Notes: generated by a model from the sequence alone, not told the origin. Positions 8,590 to 18,773 are shown, counted from the stretch's first letter. The stretch: 64,000 nucleotides of DNA from Bacteroidetes bacterium GWF2_33_16 (GCA_001768565.1 MEOE01000012.1:51659-115658), one strand, 5' to 3'. A program made the numbers and translations.

Positions 8590-9708
8590 ATGAATTTAAA
8601 ATTTGTAGATATTTTAAATAGTATTTCGCTGTTTCAATTAGTACTTTTTATTGCATTTTTACTCAATAAAAGCAAAAAAAACATTTCAAATTTGCTGCTC
8701 GCATTCTTTTTTTTTAGTCAATTTCTGGGAATTTCAAGTCACTTTATTTTAAGTCAGGAAGCTTTTTTTCTTGAAATAACGCCTCATCTATTTTATGTTA
8801 GTACTCCCTTTACATGGCTTTGGGCTCCTTTATTTTACCTCTATATAAAATCTTTGTTTTTTTCTGATTTTCGATTTTCATTAAAACAGGGAATTCACTT
8901 TTTACCCTTTATTTTTTATTTTTTATTCTTCTTAATCTTCTTCCATTTTCAAAGTGTTGATGAAAAGATCATGATAATTAAGGAAAAACAATTAAATAAT
9001 TATGTGATTGTATCATTGGCAAATATATTTATTACGATTCAAATAGCTGTTTATTTGATAGTTGTCTTTGTTATGATTTATAAATACAAAAGAGAATTAA
9101 AAAATAAACAATCGAATATCAATCAGAATCAAAACACCTGGTTAAATATATTTATATATGGTTATTTAATAGCTTATCTTATTACAACATTATGCCGTTT
9201 AGGACTTTACGTATTAAATGATTTTAGGGAGCTCTTTATTTTTGTATCATTTTTTTCGTTCTTCATTTATTTTATATTGCTCTTCTTTAATGCGATTACA
9301 AATCCCGAGATTTTCCAAAAAATAGAGGAAAAACAGGAAACCAAAACGCATAGTATTCCAAAACAAGAAGCTTATTTTTTGCTTAAGCAAGTAAATGATT
9401 ACATGATTTATAACGAGCCCTTTCTTAATCCGGAGCTATCGTTAAAGCAACTTGCCTCTGAAATAAAAACTCCGGAACGTCTGCTTTCAGGAGTAATAAA
9501 TCAATACAAAAATCAGAACTTCTATGATTTTATAAATAGTTATAGAATCGAAAAGGCTAAAAAACTAATTATTAGCGAGAATTCTAAGAAGAAAACCATT
9601 CAGGAAATACTCTATGATTCCGGATTTAACTCAAAATCAACATTTAATCTTGCCTTTAAAAAGTGTACAGGAATAACTCCCACGGAGTTTAAAAAGACTC
9701 AAAAATAA
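8590..9708 (+). CDS. Membrane-anchored AraC-type transcription regulator
   Basis: The N-terminal 245 residues hold about seven hydrophobic helices rich in Phe and Leu. The C-terminal 110 residues form an AraC-type double helix-turn-helix: first HTH near SLKQLASEIKTPERLLS, then FINSYRIEKAKKLI, and the second HTH near IQEILYDSGFNSKSTFNLAFKKCTGITPTEF, the usual family signature. The regulator probably senses a signal in or near the inner membrane and acts on DNA without being released. No target operon is obvious; the adjacent genes are candidates. Known in many Bacteroidota as a 7TM-HTH protein of unknown ligand. Confidence 0.85.
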   Translation: MNLKFVDILNSISLFQLVLFIAFLLNKSKKNISNLLLAFFFFSQFLGISSHFILSQEAFFLEITPHLFYVSTPFTWLWAPLFYLYIKSLFFSDFRFSLKQGIHFLPFIFYFLFFLIFFHFQSVDEKIMIIKEKQLNNYVIVSLANIFITIQIAVYLIVVFVMIYKYKRELKNKQSNINQNQNTWLNIFIYGYLIAYLITTLCRLGLYVLNDFRELFIFVSFFSFFIYFILLFFNAITNPEIFQKIEEKQETKTHSIPKQEAYFLLKQVNDYMIYNEPFLNPELSLKQLASEIKTPERLLSGVINQYKNQNFYDFINSYRIEKAKKLIISENSKKKTIQEILYDSGFNSKSTFNLAFKKCTGITPTEFKKTQK

Positions 9709-9867
9709 GACTTGTTTTTTTCAAATCTTTTATAAAACTCCATCTTACTTCTACATAAAAGGTACGAAAACACGTATTCGTACAAATTTATACTGCTGTT
9801 TTTCAATTAGATAAAACAATAATTGTCCTAATACATGTATTCTGTCGATTTTAAAATTTCCACCTCC

Positions 9868-9875
9868 TAATTTTG
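9868..9875 (+). promoter_or_regulatory. Candidate -7 element for the TraB-like/methyltransferase/propeller unit
   Basis: TAATTTTG fits TAnnTTTG exactly and lies 43 bases before the ATG at 9919. No -33 match is seen at the usual spacing. Confidence 0.35.
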
Positions 9876-9918
9876 ATCATGTCAAATTCAAAACATGGAA
9901 TTATTAAAAACAGTTAAT

Positions 9919-10626
9919 ATGAAAATCAAATTAATCCTTTCTCTTTTCATTTTAATAACAATTACTGGTTTTGCCCAGACAAAAGTTTATCTTATCCCTA
10001 CTTTACATAGCTTACACAAGATTAATAACAACTATTCATACGATTCCTTAAAGTCAATTATTAATCGAATTAATCCGGATATAATTGCTGTGGAAATAAG
10101 AGAATCTGATATTTCTGCAGATACATCCTACTTAAAAAAGAACTATCCGTATGAAATGTGGATGATGCCACGTTGGTTTTCATCAACAAAAATTGAAGGC
10201 TTTGATTGGCTAGGTGATGATATAGAGGGCAACCCAATTCCACAAAATTACTGGAAAGAAATTTCGGCAATAAAAAAATGCGAAAAAGCTCTAAGTATTG
10301 ATAGCATTTATACTGCCAGCATCTCTAAATGCGACTCCTTTGCAAATGCAAGGCTTGAAATCTTAAAAACATTTTCTCTTAAAGAAATACTCGAAAGTGA
10401 TGATGCAACGCTATGCAATAAATATTACGATTGCTATTCTGAATTATTATCAGGAACAGACTATGAGTTAATTCCTCAACTTAATAAAAAAAGAAATGAG
10501 AAAATCTTGTTCAACATTAATGAACTTGTTAAGAAGTATAATGGAAAGATCATAGTAATAATTACTGGTGACGATCATTATGTTTATTTAAAAGATAAGG
10601 TAAAGCACATTTCAATTTACTATTAA
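9919..10626 (+). CDS. Exported TraB/GumN-like protein (putative)
   Basis: The ATG at 9919 is preferred over one at 9895 because it begins a normal signal peptide (MKIKLILSLFILITITGFAQ). After cleavage, the protein has a LIPTLHS segment, a helix, then PDIIAVEIRE, an arrangement like the TraB/GumN/TIKI fold, where a GTxH motif and a following acidic motif form the core. A C-terminal IIVIITGDDHYVYL segment resembles the second TraB His motif. Similarity is partial, so function (a possible metal-dependent peptidase) is inferred. The next gene begins 15 bases on and the third 20 bases after that, suggesting one transcript. Confidence 0.65.
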   Translation: MKIKLILSLFILITITGFAQTKVYLIPTLHSLHKINNNYSYDSLKSIINRINPDIIAVEIRESDISADTSYLKKNYPYEMWMMPRWFSSTKIEGFDWLGDDIEGNPIPQNYWKEISAIKKCEKALSIDSIYTASISKCDSFANARLEILKTFSLKEILESDDATLCNKYYDCYSELLSGTDYELIPQLNKKRNEKILFNINELVKKYNGKIIVIITGDDHYVYLKDKVKHISIYY

Positions 10627-10641
10627 TTAATACTCTTTTTT

Positions 10642-11364
10642 ATGGAATTTCAAAACTCATGGGGCAATTCTACCAGATCGCAATCTTACTCAAGATTAGA
10701 ATTCCCTAATACATATCATCTTGCATACAGAGATTTACCAGAAATTATTACTAAACATATATCTGGAAAATCTGCACTAGATTTTGGTTGCGGAACAGGA
10801 CGCTCGACAAGGTTTTTAAAAAGGCTTGGGTTTACAACAGTTGGCATCGATATTTCTCAGGATATGCTCGATTATGCCAAAGAAATTGATCCAACCGGAG
10901 AATATGCAATTGTTACCGATGCTAATTACAATCAGTTGGAATGTGGCAAGTTTGATTTGATTCAATCCATTTTTACATTCGATAATATTCCAGTTTGGGT
11001 CAAACGAACAAATATTCTTAAATCTCTCTCTGAATTATTAACTCCTACCGGCAAAATAATTTTACTTGATTCGAATCCGGAAATATATAAAAACGAGTGG
11101 GCATCATTTTCAACAAAGGACTTTCCGGAAAATAAAAAAGCTAAAACTGGCGATATTGTAAAAATTATAATGACAGATGTTGATGATAGAAGGCCCGTGG
11201 AAGATATTTTCTGGACAGAAGAAGATTACTATACGTTATTTGAGTTGGCCAATCTAACTGCTGAAGCTATTTATAAACCATTAGGACTTAATAATGAACC
11301 TTTTACTTGGGTTTCTGAATTAGAAATAGCTCCATGGATAATTTTCGTACTAAATAAAAAATAA
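10642..11364 (+). CDS. Class I SAM-dependent methyltransferase
   Basis: Cytoplasmic methyltransferase with a Rossmann-type AdoMet fold. Motif I is LDFGCGTGRSTRFL (about residues 50-63), the acidic motif II follows in TVGIDISQDMLDYA, and later LTPTGKIILLDS is motif IV/post-motif. The substrate is unknown; the best general match is the UbiE/MenG-like Methyltransf_11/25 type. It sits between two exported proteins in a close + strand run, but nothing ties it to them functionally. Confidence 0.85.
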   Translation: MEFQNSWGNSTRSQSYSRLEFPNTYHLAYRDLPEIITKHISGKSALDFGCGTGRSTRFLKRLGFTTVGIDISQDMLDYAKEIDPTGEYAIVTDANYNQLECGKFDLIQSIFTFDNIPVWVKRTNILKSLSELLTPTGKIILLDSNPEIYKNEWASFSTKDFPENKKAKTGDIVKIIMTDVDDRRPVEDIFWTEEDYYTLFELANLTAEAIYKPLGLNNEPFTWVSELEIAPWIIFVLNKK

Positions 11365-11384
11365 AAAACAAAACTAAATTAACT

Positions 11385-12989
11385 ATGAACAAAACAATTA
11401 TTACAGCACTAATTATCTTGTTATCAATACAAGTAAAAGCGCAAACAAGCTCAATGTTTCGAGGAAATGAGCAACATACCGGAACTTTTAATTCATCTGA
11501 AATTACAAATCCTGTTATAAAATGGAAGTACAGAACAAACGGACAAATTTATTCATCACCAGTAGTGTTAAACAATGTATTATACATCGGAAGTAATGAT
11601 TCTTACTTATATGCAATAAATACTGAGGATGGAAGTTTAAAATGGAAATTTAAAACCGGACGAAGAATTAAATCAACACCATGCGTTGTTAACGAAACGG
11701 TATATTTTGGAAGTTCGGACAGTTCTTTTTATGCAGTTGATGCATCAACCGGAGTAGAAAAATGGCATTTTAAAACGGGTGGAGAAACAATATTCAGTGC
11801 AAAAAATATATTCGGTATCAATTCCGGTGGACTTAATTGTCCGGATCCATGGGATTTTTATTCATCATCTCCATTGTATTATAACAATGCTGTATACTTT
11901 GGTAGCGGCGATAGTTCAATCTATTGTTTAAATGCCGAAAATGGAAATAAAATATGGAGTTACAAAACAAATGGTATTGTTCATTCTTCTCCGGCAGTTT
12001 ATAATAATATAGTAGTTTGTGGTAGCTGGGATAGTAAAATCTATGCATTGGATTCAAAAACAGGAAAACTAATTTGGGATTTCCAAAGTGGAACAGATAC
12101 GACTTATAACTGCTTTGTTGGCATACAGGCGAGTCCGGCAATAGAAAACGGAATTGTTTATTGTGGATCGAGAGATGCAAACCTTTATGCATTGGAAGCA
12201 ACCACAGGTAATGTGATTTGGAAAAAAAGAGATCCCCATTCCTCATGGTTACCATGCTCTGTTGCAATTAGTGGCGACAATCTATATTTGGGCTCGTCTG
12301 ATGCATTGAAGTTTTATATATTTGATAAAAATACCGGAAACATTGTAAGTGAATACCGTACCGGAATCTACACCTTTTCGTCACCAGCAATTTCTGGCCA
12401 GAGTGCTTTTATTGGTGCCATGAATGGTAAATTATACTCATTTGATATAAAAACCGGTTTTCCAAAATGGATTTTCTCGACCGATGCTTCATTAAATTCA
12501 TTATACTTTAACAAATCAGGTGATTATAATAATGAAAATGCAAAAGATATTTACGAAACAGGAATGTGCTGGGAAATGGTAAAGAGTATCGAACAAATAG
12601 TTTCAAGTGCAGGAAGTATTTTATCATCGCCCTTTATTGAAAATGGAAATGTTTATTTTGCATCAACCGATGGTTATATTTATGCACTTGAAGAGGGATA
12701 TAAGAAAAGTGATAACATCGAAATTACAGATTACTCAAATTTCAATATACAAGTAAAATCAGCTACTGAAATAATATATTCGGTTGGAAAACCATCGAGA
12801 GTAACAATATCAGTTTTGGATAATAAAATGAAACTTATTAAGACACTTGTTAAAGATGAAAAAGAAGTTGGCTCATACTCAACAAGCTGGGATGGAACAG
12901 ATGAGAAAAATAATAGTGTTGCAGCAGGTCCTTATCTATTAAAAATATCTTTTGATAAGTATGCAAAATATTATAAGATTGATAAATAA
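11385..12989 (+). CDS. Exported PQQ-type beta-propeller protein with FlgD-like C-terminal domain
   Basis: Signal peptide at residues 1-20 (ending VKAQ). Residues about 25-450 contain repeats of the form aliphatic-YxGSxDxxLYAxDxxTGxxxWxxxT, the PQQ/BamB-like propeller blade motif, seen at least seven times. The C-terminal 85 residues look like a FlgD-type Ig-like domain (RVTISVLDN, then YSTSWDGTDEKNNSVAAGPYLLKI). The protein should be periplasmic or surface-exposed. There are no clear PQQ-dehydrogenase active-site residues, so a binding or scaffold role is more likely than catalysis. Confidence 0.85.
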   Translation: MNKTIITALIILLSIQVKAQTSSMFRGNEQHTGTFNSSEITNPVIKWKYRTNGQIYSSPVVLNNVLYIGSNDSYLYAINTEDGSLKWKFKTGRRIKSTPCVVNETVYFGSSDSSFYAVDASTGVEKWHFKTGGETIFSAKNIFGINSGGLNCPDPWDFYSSSPLYYNNAVYFGSGDSSIYCLNAENGNKIWSYKTNGIVHSSPAVYNNIVVCGSWDSKIYALDSKTGKLIWDFQSGTDTTYNCFVGIQASPAIENGIVYCGSRDANLYALEATTGNVIWKKRDPHSSWLPCSVAISGDNLYLGSSDALKFYIFDKNTGNIVSEYRTGIYTFSSPAISGQSAFIGAMNGKLYSFDIKTGFPKWIFSTDASLNSLYFNKSGDYNNENAKDIYETGMCWEMVKSIEQIVSSAGSILSSPFIENGNVYFASTDGYIYALEEGYKKSDNIEITDYSNFNIQVKSATEIIYSVGKPSRVTISVLDNKMKLIKTLVKDEKEVGSYSTSWDGTDEKNNSVAAGPYLLKISFDKYAKYYKIDK

Positions 12990-13117
12990 TTTTGTTTTAA
13001 TTTTGGTTTCTCATCGATCTTTTAAAGAATGACTTACGGGAAAGACAAGTATTGATTAGTTTATTATCAAATTAGAAGATTTGCTTGCACAAACCTAAAT
13101 TACCCCAATACTGACAA

Positions 13118-14101
13118 ATGAAAAAAAATGCTTTTATATTGATGATTTTATTGCCTTGGGTAACTTGCAACCAGAGCAAAGGTCAAGCTATAATTCAAAA
13201 AGGCAATTTAACATACGATTTAAGGTTTGCCGAACTTGCAATTCAATACCTCGAAACCAAAGATTCTAGCCTTTTACAAAAGATTGCTGAACTAAATTCT
13301 ACAGATCATATTTTCAATCATGCAGCTAAATATAACTATGATGTTCCAAAAAACTCAAAAATTGATTTAGTTACGTTCTTACTTTCGCCCATTCAGGAAA
13401 AAAATAAATTATTACCCGAGGTTAAAAGAAATCTGGAGTTTGCAAAAGAGAAAATTGCAACTATTGATTTGGCACAAACCGAGTGTTTGAAATACCTGCC
13501 TGATAGTTTTACTTATTCGGGCAGTCTATTTTTCACGTTTGGATATGATATAGGTGTAGTTTATGAAAACAATGCAAGCCTCAATCTGGCATATAAGAGT
13601 TTTGTAAATTACCATAATGAAATAAAGTATTATGCAATTCATGAGCTACATCATGCAGGATTTGTTGCACTTAAGAAAAATTATATGCCATCACTTGAAA
13701 TTACAACCTATAAGGAAATGGCAGAATTAATTGAGTATTTTACTCATCTTGAAGGAATGGCAACTTATGCAGCACTGGATTTAAGAAAAAAAGAAAACGC
13801 ATTAAATAATGATAAAGATTACATTGCCCTTCAGGATTCATCGCTGATGAAAGGACTTGTAAAAGAATACGTTGACGTTTACATCTATTTTAAAAAAAAT
13901 CCGGATAGGCTCTTAACTAAAGATGATTGGGAGAAGTTATCTATATTTTCAGATACCAAAAGATTATGGTACAGGGTTGGTGCATTAATGGCGCAAGAAA
14001 TTGACCGCCAATCAGGAAGAGAAAACTTAACTGCCTTAATAGCTGAGTCGTCAGAAAAATTCATTAATACATATTTAACACTTTCAAAAAGCAAATTTTA
14101 A
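13118..14101 (+). CDS. Lipoprotein-like putative zinc-dependent peptidase (HExxH)
   Basis: The N-terminus is hydrophobic and ends in WVTCNQSKG, so it may be a lipoprotein. A zinc-binding motif HELHH is found near residue 178 and a Glu-rich helix follows about 30-40 residues later (MAELIEYFTHLEGMATYAAL), the arrangement of gluzincin-type metallopeptidases. The general likeness is to the DUF5700-type putative peptidases, but I cannot confirm the family. The role is unknown. It converges with gcvP across a shared terminator. Confidence 0.7.
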   Translation: MKKNAFILMILLPWVTCNQSKGQAIIQKGNLTYDLRFAELAIQYLETKDSSLLQKIAELNSTDHIFNHAAKYNYDVPKNSKIDLVTFLLSPIQEKNKLLPEVKRNLEFAKEKIATIDLAQTECLKYLPDSFTYSGSLFFTFGYDIGVVYENNASLNLAYKSFVNYHNEIKYYAIHELHHAGFVALKKNYMPSLEITTYKEMAELIEYFTHLEGMATYAALDLRKKENALNNDKDYIALQDSSLMKGLVKEYVDVYIYFKKNPDRLLTKDDWEKLSIFSDTKRLWYRVGALMAQEIDRQSGRENLTALIAESSEKFINTYLTLSKSKF

Positions 14102-14130
14102 ATATTGGTATCGTATTCGTTTGTAATATA

Positions 14131-14172
14131 AAAAGAGCCTCATCCCGATGGCAATCGGGACTAAGGCTCTTC
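14131..14172. terminator. Bidirectional terminator on the dispersed palindromic repeat (copy 2)
   Basis: Outer stem aagagcct / aggctctt encloses inner stem tcccgat / atcggga (14143-14160). It lies between the convergent HExxH gene and gcvP, with A and T runs on each side, so it can end both transcripts. It is nearly identical to 8380-8425. Confidence 0.75.
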
Positions 14173-14192
14173 TATTATAAATTATTCTAGAG

Positions 14193-17087
14193 TTATTTTA
14201 CGGCCTCAAAAGTAAACTTACCTTCACGATAATCATCAATTGGAGCACAAGAACAAATAAGGTTGCGGTCGCCATAACCATCGTCGATACGGCTAACTGT
14301 TGGCCAGAATTTGTTTTCGCGGATCCATGCTAAAGGGAATGCAGCTTTTTCTCTTGCATAGGGTCTGTTCCACTTATCATCAATAACTACTTCCTGAGTA
14401 TGTGGAGCATTTTTAAGTACGTTGTTTTCTGAATCTGCTTTACCATCTTTAATCTCAACTATTTCGTTATATATTGAGATCATTGCATCAACAAAGCGAT
14501 CAAGTTCCTGTAATGATTCACTTTCTGTAGGTTCAACCATTAATGTACCATGAACAGGGAACGACAATGTTGGAGCATGGAATCCATAATCCATCAATCG
14601 TTTTGCAATATCCGCTTCGGTAATGTTTGCCATTGCTTTAAAATTGCGGCACTCTAAAATCATTTCGTGAGCTACAAAACCAGTTTCGCCTGAATACAAT
14701 ACATCAAATTGCTTTTTCAATGATGCAGCAAGGTAATTTGCATTAAGAATTGCCATTTTACTAACACTTGTAAGACCTTCGCCACCCATCATCTTGATAA
14801 ATGCATGAGAAATTGTTAAAATACTTGCACTACCCCAGGGAGCTGCAGAAACAGCTTTTACGCCTTTTTCGCCACCAACTTTTACAACAGGATGCGATGG
14901 TAAATAAGGTTTCAATTTTGCATTTACACCAATTGGGCCAACGCCTGGGCCACCACCACCGTGAGGAATTGCGAATGTTTTATGTAAGTTCAAGTGACAA
15001 ACATCGGCACCAATAGTTGCAGGGTTTGTTAATCCCAACTGGGCATTCATGTTGGCACCATCCATATATACCAAACCACCATTTTTGTGGATAATTTCAT
15101 TCATTTCCTTAATTCGGCTTTCGAAAACACCATGAGTTGATGGATATGTAACCATGAAAGCAGCTAAATCATCTTTGTGTTCTTCAGCTTTTTTCTTCAA
15201 ATCATCAACATCGATATTTCCATTTTTATCGCACTCAACAACCACTACTTTCATTCCGGCCATTACAGCACTTGCAGGATTTGTACCATGTGCCGATGAT
15301 GGAATAAGGGCCACTGTGCGGTGACCTTGGCCGTGCTCAATATGGTACTGACGGATAACCATTAAACCAGCATATTCGCCGGCAGCACCTGAGTTTGGTT
15401 GGAAAGAAATTGCTTCAAAACCAGTAATTACTTTAAGATCATCTTCAAGTTCTCTGAATAACTGATGATACCCTTCGGCCTGATCTGCAGGAGCAAATGG
15501 ATGCATTACTCCAAATTGTGGCCAGCTCATAGCAAACATTTCTGTTGCAGCATTAAGTTTCATTGTACAAGAACCAAGTGAAATCATTGAATGAGTTAAC
15601 GAGAAATCTTTTCTTTCGAGTTTCTTGATATATCTCATCATCTCAGTTTCTGAACGGTATTTTTTAAACACCTCTAATGTTAAAAAACTACTCTTACGCT
15701 CGAATTTTTTATCGAAAGTAACACTTTCAGAAACATGGCATGCCTTATCTGCTGTTTTGCCTGCAGCAATTGCAAAAACATCTATTACATTATTAATGTC
15801 CTGAATAAGAGTTGTTTCGTCTGTGCTGATACTAATAGTTTTATCATCAATATAATTAAAGTTGATTTCTCTTTCGATAGCTAATTTCTTAATATCGGCC
15901 AATTTTACACTACCAATATTTATTTTCAAGGTATCAAAGAAATCTTTGTTTTCCTGTTTATAGCCCAATGCCTGTAATTTTTCATTTAATGTTACAGCCA
16001 TATTATGAATATGCAGAGCAATTCGTTTTAAACCCTCAGGGCCATGATATACGGCATACATTCCGGCCATAGTTGCCAATAATGCCTGAGCGGTACAAAT
16101 ATTTGATGTTGCACGTTCGCGTTTAATATGTTGTTCGCGGGTTTGCAAAGCCATACGTAAGGCCAGTTTATTCTGAGCATCTTTTGAGATACCAATAATT
16201 CGGCCAGGCATGCTTCGTTTAAACTTATCCATTGTAGCAAAGAAACCAGCATGTGGACCACCAAAACCCATTGGAATACCAAAACGCTGCGTTGAGCCAA
16301 TAACAGCATCGGCACCCCATTCGCCCGGAGGAGTTAATAAAACCAAACTCATAATATCAGCAGCAACAGCCACTGCTATTTCTTTTTCGTGAGCTTTGGC
16401 AACAAAATCTTTATAATCGATAACCATCCCATCAGCAGCAGGATATTGAACAATTGCACCAAAAACCTTATCAGAAAAAGTTACTTCAGTAAATTTCCCT
16501 TTTATAATTTCTATTCCAAGAGGATTGGCACGAGTTTCAATTACATCAATTGTTTGCGGAAACATATTTTCATCAATAAAAAATACATTTGCTTCGTTTT
16601 TTACCTGAGCTCTTGAACGAGAATTGTGAAACATAATCATTGCTTCAGCTGCTGCAGTAGCCTCATCTAGCAATGATGCATTGGCAATCTCCATTTTGGT
16701 AAGATCCATTACTACGGTCTGGAAATTTAACAATGCCTCTAAACGACCTTGTGAAATTTCGGCCTGATAAGGAGTATATGAAGTATACCAACTAGGATTC
16801 TCAAGAATATTACGTTGAACAACAGCAGGCATAATCGTATCGTAATAACCCATTCCAATAAACGTTCTGAAAACCTTATTTTTCGCAGCAATCTTAAATA
16901 ATTTTTGCTGATACTCATACTCACTAATTCCTTTAGGAAGATTTAGTGGTTTTTCCAGTCGGATTGTTTTAGGAACAGTTTTATCAATTAGTTCATCGAA
17001 GTTTGATACCCCGATTTTCTTTAGCATTAAATCTATTTCATGATCGCGGGGACCATTGTGACGTTGTATAAAATTATCAAGAGCCAT
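14193..17087 (-). CDS. gcvP: Glycine dehydrogenase (decarboxylating), P-protein of glycine cleavage
   Basis: PLP enzyme that decarboxylates glycine and passes the aminomethyl group to the lipoyl H-protein. At 964 aa it is the single-chain form (some bacteria have two subunits). The PLP lysine lies in [18 protein letters not shown]; the N-terminal half carries QRHNGPRD at the start and the glycine-rich [16 protein letters not shown] segment. No gcvT or gcvH is adjacent, so the other subunits must be encoded elsewhere. I saw no glycine-riboswitch-like pattern in the short leader; a -7-like TAATTTTG lies at 17135-17142 on this strand. Confidence 0.96.
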   Translation of the reverse strand: MALDNFIQRHNGPRDHEIDLMLKKIGVSNFDELIDKTVPKTIRLEKPLNLPKGISEYEYQQKLFKIAAKNKVFRTFIGMGYYDTIMPAVVQRNILENPSWYTSYTPYQAEISQGRLEALLNFQTVVMDLTKMEIANASLLDEATAAAEAMIMFHNSRSRAQVKNEANVFFIDENMFPQTIDVIETRANPLGIEIIKGKFTEVTFSDKVFGAIVQYPAADGMVIDYKDFVAKAHEKEIAVAVAADIMSLVLLTPPGEWGADAVIGSTQRFGIPMGFGGPHAGFFATMDKFKRSMPGRIIGISKDAQNKLALRMALQTREQHIKRERATSNICTAQALLATMAGMYAVYHGPEGLKRIALHIHNMAVTLNEKLQALGYKQENKDFFDTLKINIGSVKLADIKKLAIEREINFNYIDDKTISISTDETTLIQDINNVIDVFAIAAGKTADKACHVSESVTFDKKFERKSSFLTLEVFKKYRSETEMMRYIKKLERKDFSLTHSMISLGSCTMKLNAATEMFAMSWPQFGVMHPFAPADQAEGYHQLFRELEDDLKVITGFEAISFQPNSGAAGEYAGLMVIRQYHIEHGQGHRTVALIPSSAHGTNPASAVMAGMKVVVVECDKNGNIDVDDLKKKAEEHKDDLAAFMVTYPSTHGVFESRIKEMNEIIHKNGGLVYMDGANMNAQLGLTNPATIGADVCHLNLHKTFAIPHGGGGPGVGPIGVNAKLKPYLPSHPVVKVGGEKGVKAVSAAPWGSASILTISHAFIKMMGGEGLTSVSKMAILNANYLAASLKKQFDVLYSGETGFVAHEMILECRNFKAMANITEADIAKRLMDYGFHAPTLSFPVHGTLMVEPTESESLQELDRFVDAMISIYNEIVEIKDGKADSENNVLKNAPHTQEVVIDDKWNRPYAREKAAFPLAWIRENKFWPTVSRIDDGYGDRNLICSCAPIDDYREGKFTFEAVK

Positions 17088-17134
17088 AGTTAGGATATTT
17101 TATATTTGTTAGTATTAGTAGTTTAAAAATCTCT

Positions 17135-17142
17135 CAAAATTA
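17135..17142 (-). promoter_or_regulatory. Candidate -7 element for gcvP
   Basis: On the minus strand the bases read TAATTTTG, an exact TAnnTTTG match 48 bases before the gcvP start. A -33 TTG at 19-21 bases is not seen. Confidence 0.35.
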
Positions 17143-17241
17143 TAAAATTAGACAAAAGAATTATCATAATAAATATCATGTAATGAATTAATAAGGCATG
17201 TTATAAAACAACAATTAAATGCCAATGTTCAAATCTCATAA

Positions 17242-17886
17242 TCAATAATTTATAAAGAAAGGATTTGTCCTTTTTTCAAAACCTATTGTTGTTTTTTCAC
17301 CATGACCTGGATAAACTACAATATTATCGGGTAATGTAAATAAGTTTTCGCGTATTGAATTTATTAATGTATCGTAATCACCACCAGGAAGATCTGCTCT
17401 GCCAATGCTTCCTTTAAAAAGTACATCGCCAACAATAACAAACTCATCTTTTTCGCAATATAATGCAATACTTCCAGGCGAATGCCCCGGTACATGCAAT
17501 GCCTTAAGTCTGGTATTTCCAAATTCAATAATATCATTATGATTAACCCAAACATCAGGCATAGGAGGCTTTTTCAGATCGAAACCAAATGCAATAGCCA
17601 TATCATTTGATCGTTCGAGCAAGGGTATATCGGCTTTATGAGCAACAGACGAAACACCAAATTTTTCGACCAAAAACGCATTACCCAAAATATGATCAAT
17701 ATGACAATGTGTATTAATAATCTTCTTTAGTTTTAAACCCTTCTCTTCGATAAATGCTAGCAATTCCAGATGTTCATTTGTTTCGTTACAACCTGCATCA
17801 ATTACAACACATTCATTTGTTTCATCAAATAACAAAAAAGTATTTTCCTGAAAAGGATTAAACACAAAAGTTTTTATTTGCACCAT
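17242..17886 (-). CDS. MBL-fold metallo-hydrolase (glyoxalase II-like)
   Basis: Small metallo-beta-lactamase-fold hydrolase of 214 aa. The metal site is visible as THCHIDH (HxHxDH), with further ligands in HVPGHSPGS, VGDVLF and VYPGHGEKT. Such short glyoxalase II-like enzymes cleave thioesters such as hydroxyacyl-glutathione analogues; the natural substrate is uncertain in Bacteroidota. It follows pcm on the same strand with 14 bases between them and so shares its promoter. Confidence 0.9.
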   Translation of the reverse strand: MVQIKTFVFNPFQENTFLLFDETNECVVIDAGCNETNEHLELLAFIEEKGLKLKKIINTHCHIDHILGNAFLVEKFGVSSVAHKADIPLLERSNDMAIAFGFDLKKPPMPDVWVNHNDIIEFGNTRLKALHVPGHSPGSIALYCEKDEFVIVGDVLFKGSIGRADLPGGDYDTLINSIRENLFTLPDNIVVYPGHGEKTTIGFEKRTNPFFINY

Positions 17887-17900
17887 CAGTAATTGTTTTA

Positions 17901-18542
17901 TTATTGTTTTCCTTTAAGCATAGGTACAAAAGCAAAATATCCATGCTCAGTTTCTTTATATTCCTCTTCGCTAATTCTATCAACAGCTATCATTACCTGA
18001 CCAGAAGAACCTCCCACAGGAACAACCATTCTCCCACCAATATTGAGTTGTTTTAGCAAATCTCTTGGAATTTCGGGGGCACCTGCAGTTATCAAAATCT
18101 TATCGAATGGAGCTTGAGATGCTTGGCCAAGATATCCATCTCCATAATAGAAATATGGCTTATATCCCATTTCGTTAAGTTTCGTTTTGGCTTTTAAAAA
18201 GAGCTCACGTTGGCGTTCTATTGTATGCACTTTAGCTCCCAGTTCGAGCAAAATGGCACACTGATAGCCCGATCCAGTTCCTACCTCAAGAACCTTTTCA
18301 TGTTTTTTTACCTGTAACAATTCTGTTTGGAAAGCAACAGTATAAGGCTGCGAAATTGTTTGTCCTGCAGCAATTGGAAATGCCTGATCGCGATATGCAA
18401 ATTCGACAAAACCACTATCCATAAAAAAATGCCTTGGAACCTTTCCTATAGCCTCCAAAATACGGACATCTTTAATTCCTTTTTCCCGAATTGTTTCAAC
18501 AAGTTTCTGTCTTAATCCTTTGTGCCTGTAGGAATCAATCAT
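17901..18542 (-). CDS. pcm: Protein-L-isoaspartate O-methyltransferase
   Basis: Cytoplasmic repair enzyme that methylates L-isoaspartyl residues in aged proteins using AdoMet. Family marks are AGQTISQPYTVAFQTELL, motif I VLEVGTGSGYQCAIL, and DKILITAGAPEIP followed by LKQLNIGGRMVVPVG. Length 213 aa is typical. It is first gene of a two-gene unit with the MBL hydrolase and has a well-formed promoter just upstream. Confidence 0.93.
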   Translation of the reverse strand: MIDSYRHKGLRQKLVETIREKGIKDVRILEAIGKVPRHFFMDSGFVEFAYRDQAFPIAAGQTISQPYTVAFQTELLQVKKHEKVLEVGTGSGYQCAILLELGAKVHTIERQRELFLKAKTKLNEMGYKPYFYYGDGYLGQASQAPFDKILITAGAPEIPRDLLKQLNIGGRMVVPVGGSSGQVMIAVDRISEEEYKETEHGYFAFVPMLKGKQ

Positions 18543-18573
18543 CTATAAATCTCCGGATATTAAAAAATAAAAA

Positions 18574-18605
18574 CAAAGATAACAGAACAATTCACATTTT
18601 TCAAA
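18574..18605 (-). promoter_or_regulatory. Bacteroidota-type promoter for pcm
   Basis: Minus strand reads TTTG (18605-18602), a 20-base spacer, then TATCTTTG (18581-18574). Both boxes fit the sigma-ABfr consensus TTTG-N19/21-TAnnTTTG. The start codon lies about 30 bases further on. Confidence 0.7.
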
Positions 18606-18765
18606 GCTCGCTTTTTAATTTGATACAACACAAAAAACAAGAATACCTGATTAATCTGGTTAATTCTCTTAATTACAATCATATAAAACAAATCCAAATG
18701 GGTTATTAACACTATTTCGTTGATAAATAGCTATCTAATTGTGAACTGTAATTTTTTAAATGAAC

Positions 18766-18773
18766 TAAGTTTG
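18766..18773 (+). promoter_or_regulatory. Candidate -7 element for the Gfo/Idh-like gene
   Basis: TAAGTTTG is an exact TAnnTTTG match 21 bases before the start codon. TTG at 18739 is 24 bases upstream, a little too far, so the -33 box is doubtful. Confidence 0.4.

Noticed and set aside
11833..12267. A 144-codon minus-strand frame inside the PQQ-propeller gene.
   Set aside because: The opposite strand encodes regular propeller blades; the minus frame is His/Tyr/Phe-rich in the way of shadow frames.
17088..17241. Possible glycine riboswitch before gcvP.
   Set aside because: The leader is about 150 bases of AT-rich sequence with no tandem stem structure or the conserved GGAGAG-type core of that riboswitch.
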